Below, piece by piece: positions 6,728 through 8,728 of a stretch of 8,728 bases of DNA; positions within the stretch are counted from its first letter, which is position 1; each line of letters opens with the position of its first letter. This stretch comes from Pseudomonadota bacterium (GTDB lineage: Bacteria > Pseudomonadota > Gammaproteobacteria > Burkholderiales > Rhodocyclaceae). Location: positions 1 through 8,728 of the forward strand of contig JAUPVD010000356.1 in NCBI GenBank assembly GCA_030917225.1, given 5' to 3'. A model generated the notes under the pieces. It worked only from the letters and a program-made list of their open reading frames with translations. It was not told the origin of the DNA and made no database searches. Position numbers and translations under genes: made by a program.

Positions 6728-8728
6728 TCAGATAGCGAAATCCCCGTTTTTCGGGGTGATGCGGATAACCCGGTTCTTGCCCTGCCGCTTGGCCTCATAG
6801 GTACCACTGTCGGCACGGGCAACGAAATCCCTCGGGCTTTCTCCCGGAACAAAAGTGGTCACGCCGATACTGGCGGTGCACTGGGCCTGCTGGTTGGGCG
6901 CCGGGCAGATTTCGGCACTGGCAAAAGCTGCGCGAATCCGTTCGGCTGCCGCCTCGGCCATCTCCATGTCGGTTTCCGGCAGCAGCGCGACGAACTCTTC
7001 TCCACCGTAGCGGAACGCCTGGTCGGTACGCCGCAGGCATTGGTTGATGCATCTGGCCAGACGAATCAACACCTGGTCGCCTTGCACATGGCCCCAGGTG
7101 TCGTTGAATATCTTGAAGTTGTCCACATCCAGCACCATCAAAGCCAGCGGGTGCTGATAGCGTTCCGCACGCTCCATTTCCTCGCGCAGCCGCTGGGCAA
7201 AATGTCGGGCATTGTAGAGCTCGGTCATGCCGTCGGTGATCGACTGCACCCGATAACGTTCTTCGCTCTGGCGCAGGTTTTCTTCGGCGCATTTCTGCTC
7301 GGTGATGTCCTGCAGGGTTTCGATGGCGCCGATGACCTCGCCCTGTGCATTGCGTAACGGCGCCGCCGTGAAGTACAGCCAGCGGCCATTGCTGCCGAAA
7401 TTGGCGAAAAAATCTTCGGCTTCAAAACCGCCCTTGACGACCTGCGAGCGGTGATACTTCTTGCTGCCGTAGTATTGGGCGACCCGCTCCTCCATGGCAC
7501 CATCCAGCACGAGGTCGGCCATGCACGGACGTTCGTCCGGATAGAAGGCGCGCCACTGCTGGTTCGTGCCGATCAGTTCGCTTGCCGGCAGCCCGGTCAG
7601 TGCGGCGCAGGCTTGATTCCAATGGGTTATGCGATGCTCGCGATCGATCACGAAGGTGGGTACGGCAGAGCCGTCGATGATCTGTGCAAGGCGCTGCTCG
7701 CTTTCGAGCATTCGCTCTTCCGCTTGTTTGCGTTCGGTGATGTCGATCAGCGTTTCGATGGCGCCGATGGTCTGACCGTCATCGTTGCGCAGAGGCGCTG
7801 CCGCAAAATGCAGCCAACGCTCTCCGCCCGGCAGGTCGGGGAACAGGTCTTCCACTTCGAAAATCCCGTCCGCAATCGCTGATTTGCGGTAGCGCCCTTC
7901 GTAGTACAGGGCTATGACAGCATCGCTGGATCCCTGCAGAACAAGGTCGGCGAGGACAGGCCGGTCATGGTGGTAAACCTCGCGTGCCAGCGTGCGGGTG
8001 CCTATCGCCGTGTCGGCTCTGCGGCCGAGCAGAATTTCGCAGGCACGGTTCCAGTGAGTGACTTCGTGTTTGTCATTGATCACGAAGGTGGCGACAGAAC
8101 TGCACTCGATGATCTGGCGCAGGAGCGTTTCGTTTTCCCGCAATGCTTCCTTGGCGCGCTTCTGTTCGGTAATGTCCTGCAGGGTTTCGATAGCACCGAT
8201 GACGCGACCGTGGTCGTCTTTCAACGGTGCTGCGGTGAAATACAGCCAGCGGCCACCGTCGCCAAAGTTGGGGAAAAAATCCTCAGCCTCATAAGTGCCG
8301 GCCAGTACCGCCGAGCTGCGATAACCCTTGTTGCCGTAATACTGGGCGACACGGGCCTCGATGGCACCATCCAGCACCAGATCGGCCATGCACGGGCGTT
8401 CTTCTGAATAGAAGGGGCGCCACTGCTGGTTTGTACCGACAATATCGCTGGTGGCGATCCTCGTGAGTATTTCGCAGGCCCGGTTCCAGTGCGTGACATG
8501 GTGGCGGTGGTCGATCACGAACATGGCGACCGACGAGCCGTCGACGATCTGTGTCAGCCGCCGCTGGCTTTCACGCAGATCCGCATCGAGGCGGTTACGC
8601 AAACGTTCACTCTGGGAGCGACTGACGATGGCTGCCGCTTCGTCCGGAAGCCGGCTGATCCAGTCATCCTCGGCATCTCGCACAATGAAATCTTCAGCGC
8701 CGGCCTTGAGCAGGCCGATGGCCGCCTC
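6728..8728 (-). CDS. Diguanylate cyclase, receiver-PAS-PAS-PAS-GGDEF, 5' end outside window
   Basis: Makes c-di-GMP from two GTP. The last 666 residues are visible; the frame is open to the right edge. The first 40 visible residues (AAIGLLKAGAEDFIVRD, then SRLP) look like the end of a receiver domain. Three PAS domains follow: 8560-8159, 8122-7730 and 7693-7292, each followed by an ITE(Q/R)K coiled-coil linker. The PAS copies share the start VIDxxHxxTHWNxAC and an inserted segment with RPCMADLVLDG, YYG and (Y/F)EAEDFF before WLYFTAAPL. The GGDEF domain is at about 7249-6749, with DVDNFKIFND and an active GGEEF at 7006-6992. An RxxD inhibitory site (RRTD) sits five residues before GGEEF, so product feedback is likely. 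The GTG at 8683 is an internal codon, not the start. No membrane segment is visible. Input signal unknown. Confidence 0.93.
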   Translation of the reverse strand, partial: EAAIGLLKAGAEDFIVRDAEDDWISRLPDEAAAIVSRSQSERLRNRLDADLRESQRRLTQIVDGSSVAMFVIDHRHHVTHWNRACEILTRIATSDIVGTNQQWRPFYSEERPCMADLVLDGAIEARVAQYYGNKGYRSSAVLAGTYEAEDFFPNFGDGGRWLYFTAAPLKDDHGRVIGAIETLQDITEQKRAKEALRENETLLRQIIECSSVATFVINDKHEVTHWNRACEILLGRRADTAIGTRTLAREVYHHDRPVLADLVLQGSSDAVIALYYEGRYRKSAIADGIFEVEDLFPDLPGGERWLHFAAAPLRNDDGQTIGAIETLIDITERKQAEERMLESEQRLAQIIDGSAVPTFVIDREHRITHWNQACAALTGLPASELIGTNQQWRAFYPDERPCMADLVLDGAMEERVAQYYGSKKYHRSQVVKGGFEAEDFFANFGSNGRWLYFTAAPLRNAQGEVIGAIETLQDITEQKCAEENLRQSEERYRVQSITDGMTELYNARHFAQRLREEMERAERYQHPLALMVLDVDNFKIFNDTWGHVQGDQVLIRLARCINQCLRRTDQAFRYGGEEFVALLPETDMEMAEAAAERIRAAFASAEICPAPNQQAQCTASIGVTTFVPGESPRDFVARADSGTYEAKRQGKNRVIRITPKNGDFAI
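7292..8560 (-). repeat. Three tandem PAS-coding repeats, first and third close copies
   Basis: PAS 1 and PAS 3 align at an offset of 867 bases (289 codons) with long near-identical DNA runs, for example around 7294 and 8161, and share GTNQQWR, ERPCMADLVLDGA and RVAQYYG. The middle copy is clearly related but more diverged: it lacks NQQW and has RPVLADLVLQG in place of RPCMADLVLDG. The simplest reading is two duplications, or one duplication followed by gene conversion between the outer copies. Confidence 0.8.

Noticed and set aside
6742..6756. CCCCG-TTTTT-CGGGG hairpin as a cysS or GGDEF terminator
   Set aside because: The stem is only five base pairs, neither strand has a following T tract, and it lies in the coding end of the GGDEF gene.
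8681..8683. GTG as the start of the GGDEF protein
   Set aside because: The frame continues upstream with receiver-domain sequence (LLKAGAEDFIV), so the gene enters the window from the right.

Overview
The window reads as chromosomal DNA of a betaproteobacterium, most likely Rhodocyclales (Dechloromonas/Azonexus-like). I infer this from high GC, gene content (cysS divergent from a tpr / L,D-transpeptidase / ppiA / ppiB / lpxH series), a REP-like intergenic repeat of a type I associate with this group, and the protein sequences. No search was run. Nothing looks like a phage, plasmid, transposon or CRISPR locus, and I found no rRNA or tRNA.

Layout. (1) 1-443, minus: start of an Alx/TerC-family membrane protein, cut by the window edge. 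(2) 455-682, minus: a 75-residue uncharacterised protein 11 bp upstream of alx. (3) 744-929: the control region of this pair, with a sigma70-type promoter whose -35 lies in the last codons of lpxH, a yybP-ykoY (manganese) riboswitch aptamer, and an intrinsic terminator that competes with the aptamer closing helix. (4) 921-1655, minus: lpxH. (5) 1677-1778: two REP-like palindromes forming one long inverted repeat. (6) 1789-2286 and 2296-2856, minus: cytoplasmic and periplasmic cyclophilins, ppiB and ppiA. (7) 2856-4064 and 4064-5170, minus: a Csd6/Pgp2-like YkuD enzyme with an NTF2-like tail, and an exported TPR protein ending in a related tail. (8) 5171-5341: divergent promoter region. (9) 5342-6727, plus: cysS. 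(10) 6728-8728, minus: the end of a response regulator with three PAS domains and a GGDEF domain, running off the right edge.

How the genes work together. The minus-strand genes from 5170 down to 1789 overlap or are spaced by at most 9 bp and look like one operon, possibly extending through the repeat into lpxH. Their products act on the envelope: peptidoglycan peptide trimming or cross-linking, periplasmic folding, and lipid A synthesis. The alx pair has its own metal-responsive control and probably serves Mn homeostasis. cysS is a housekeeping gene on the opposite strand. The GGDEF regulator is a c-di-GMP signalling gene that meets cysS stop codon to stop codon.

Most worth a second look are the riboswitch-controlled small protein ahead of alx and the paired envelope proteins sharing an NTF2-like C-terminal fold. 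No wholly new system is demonstrated.
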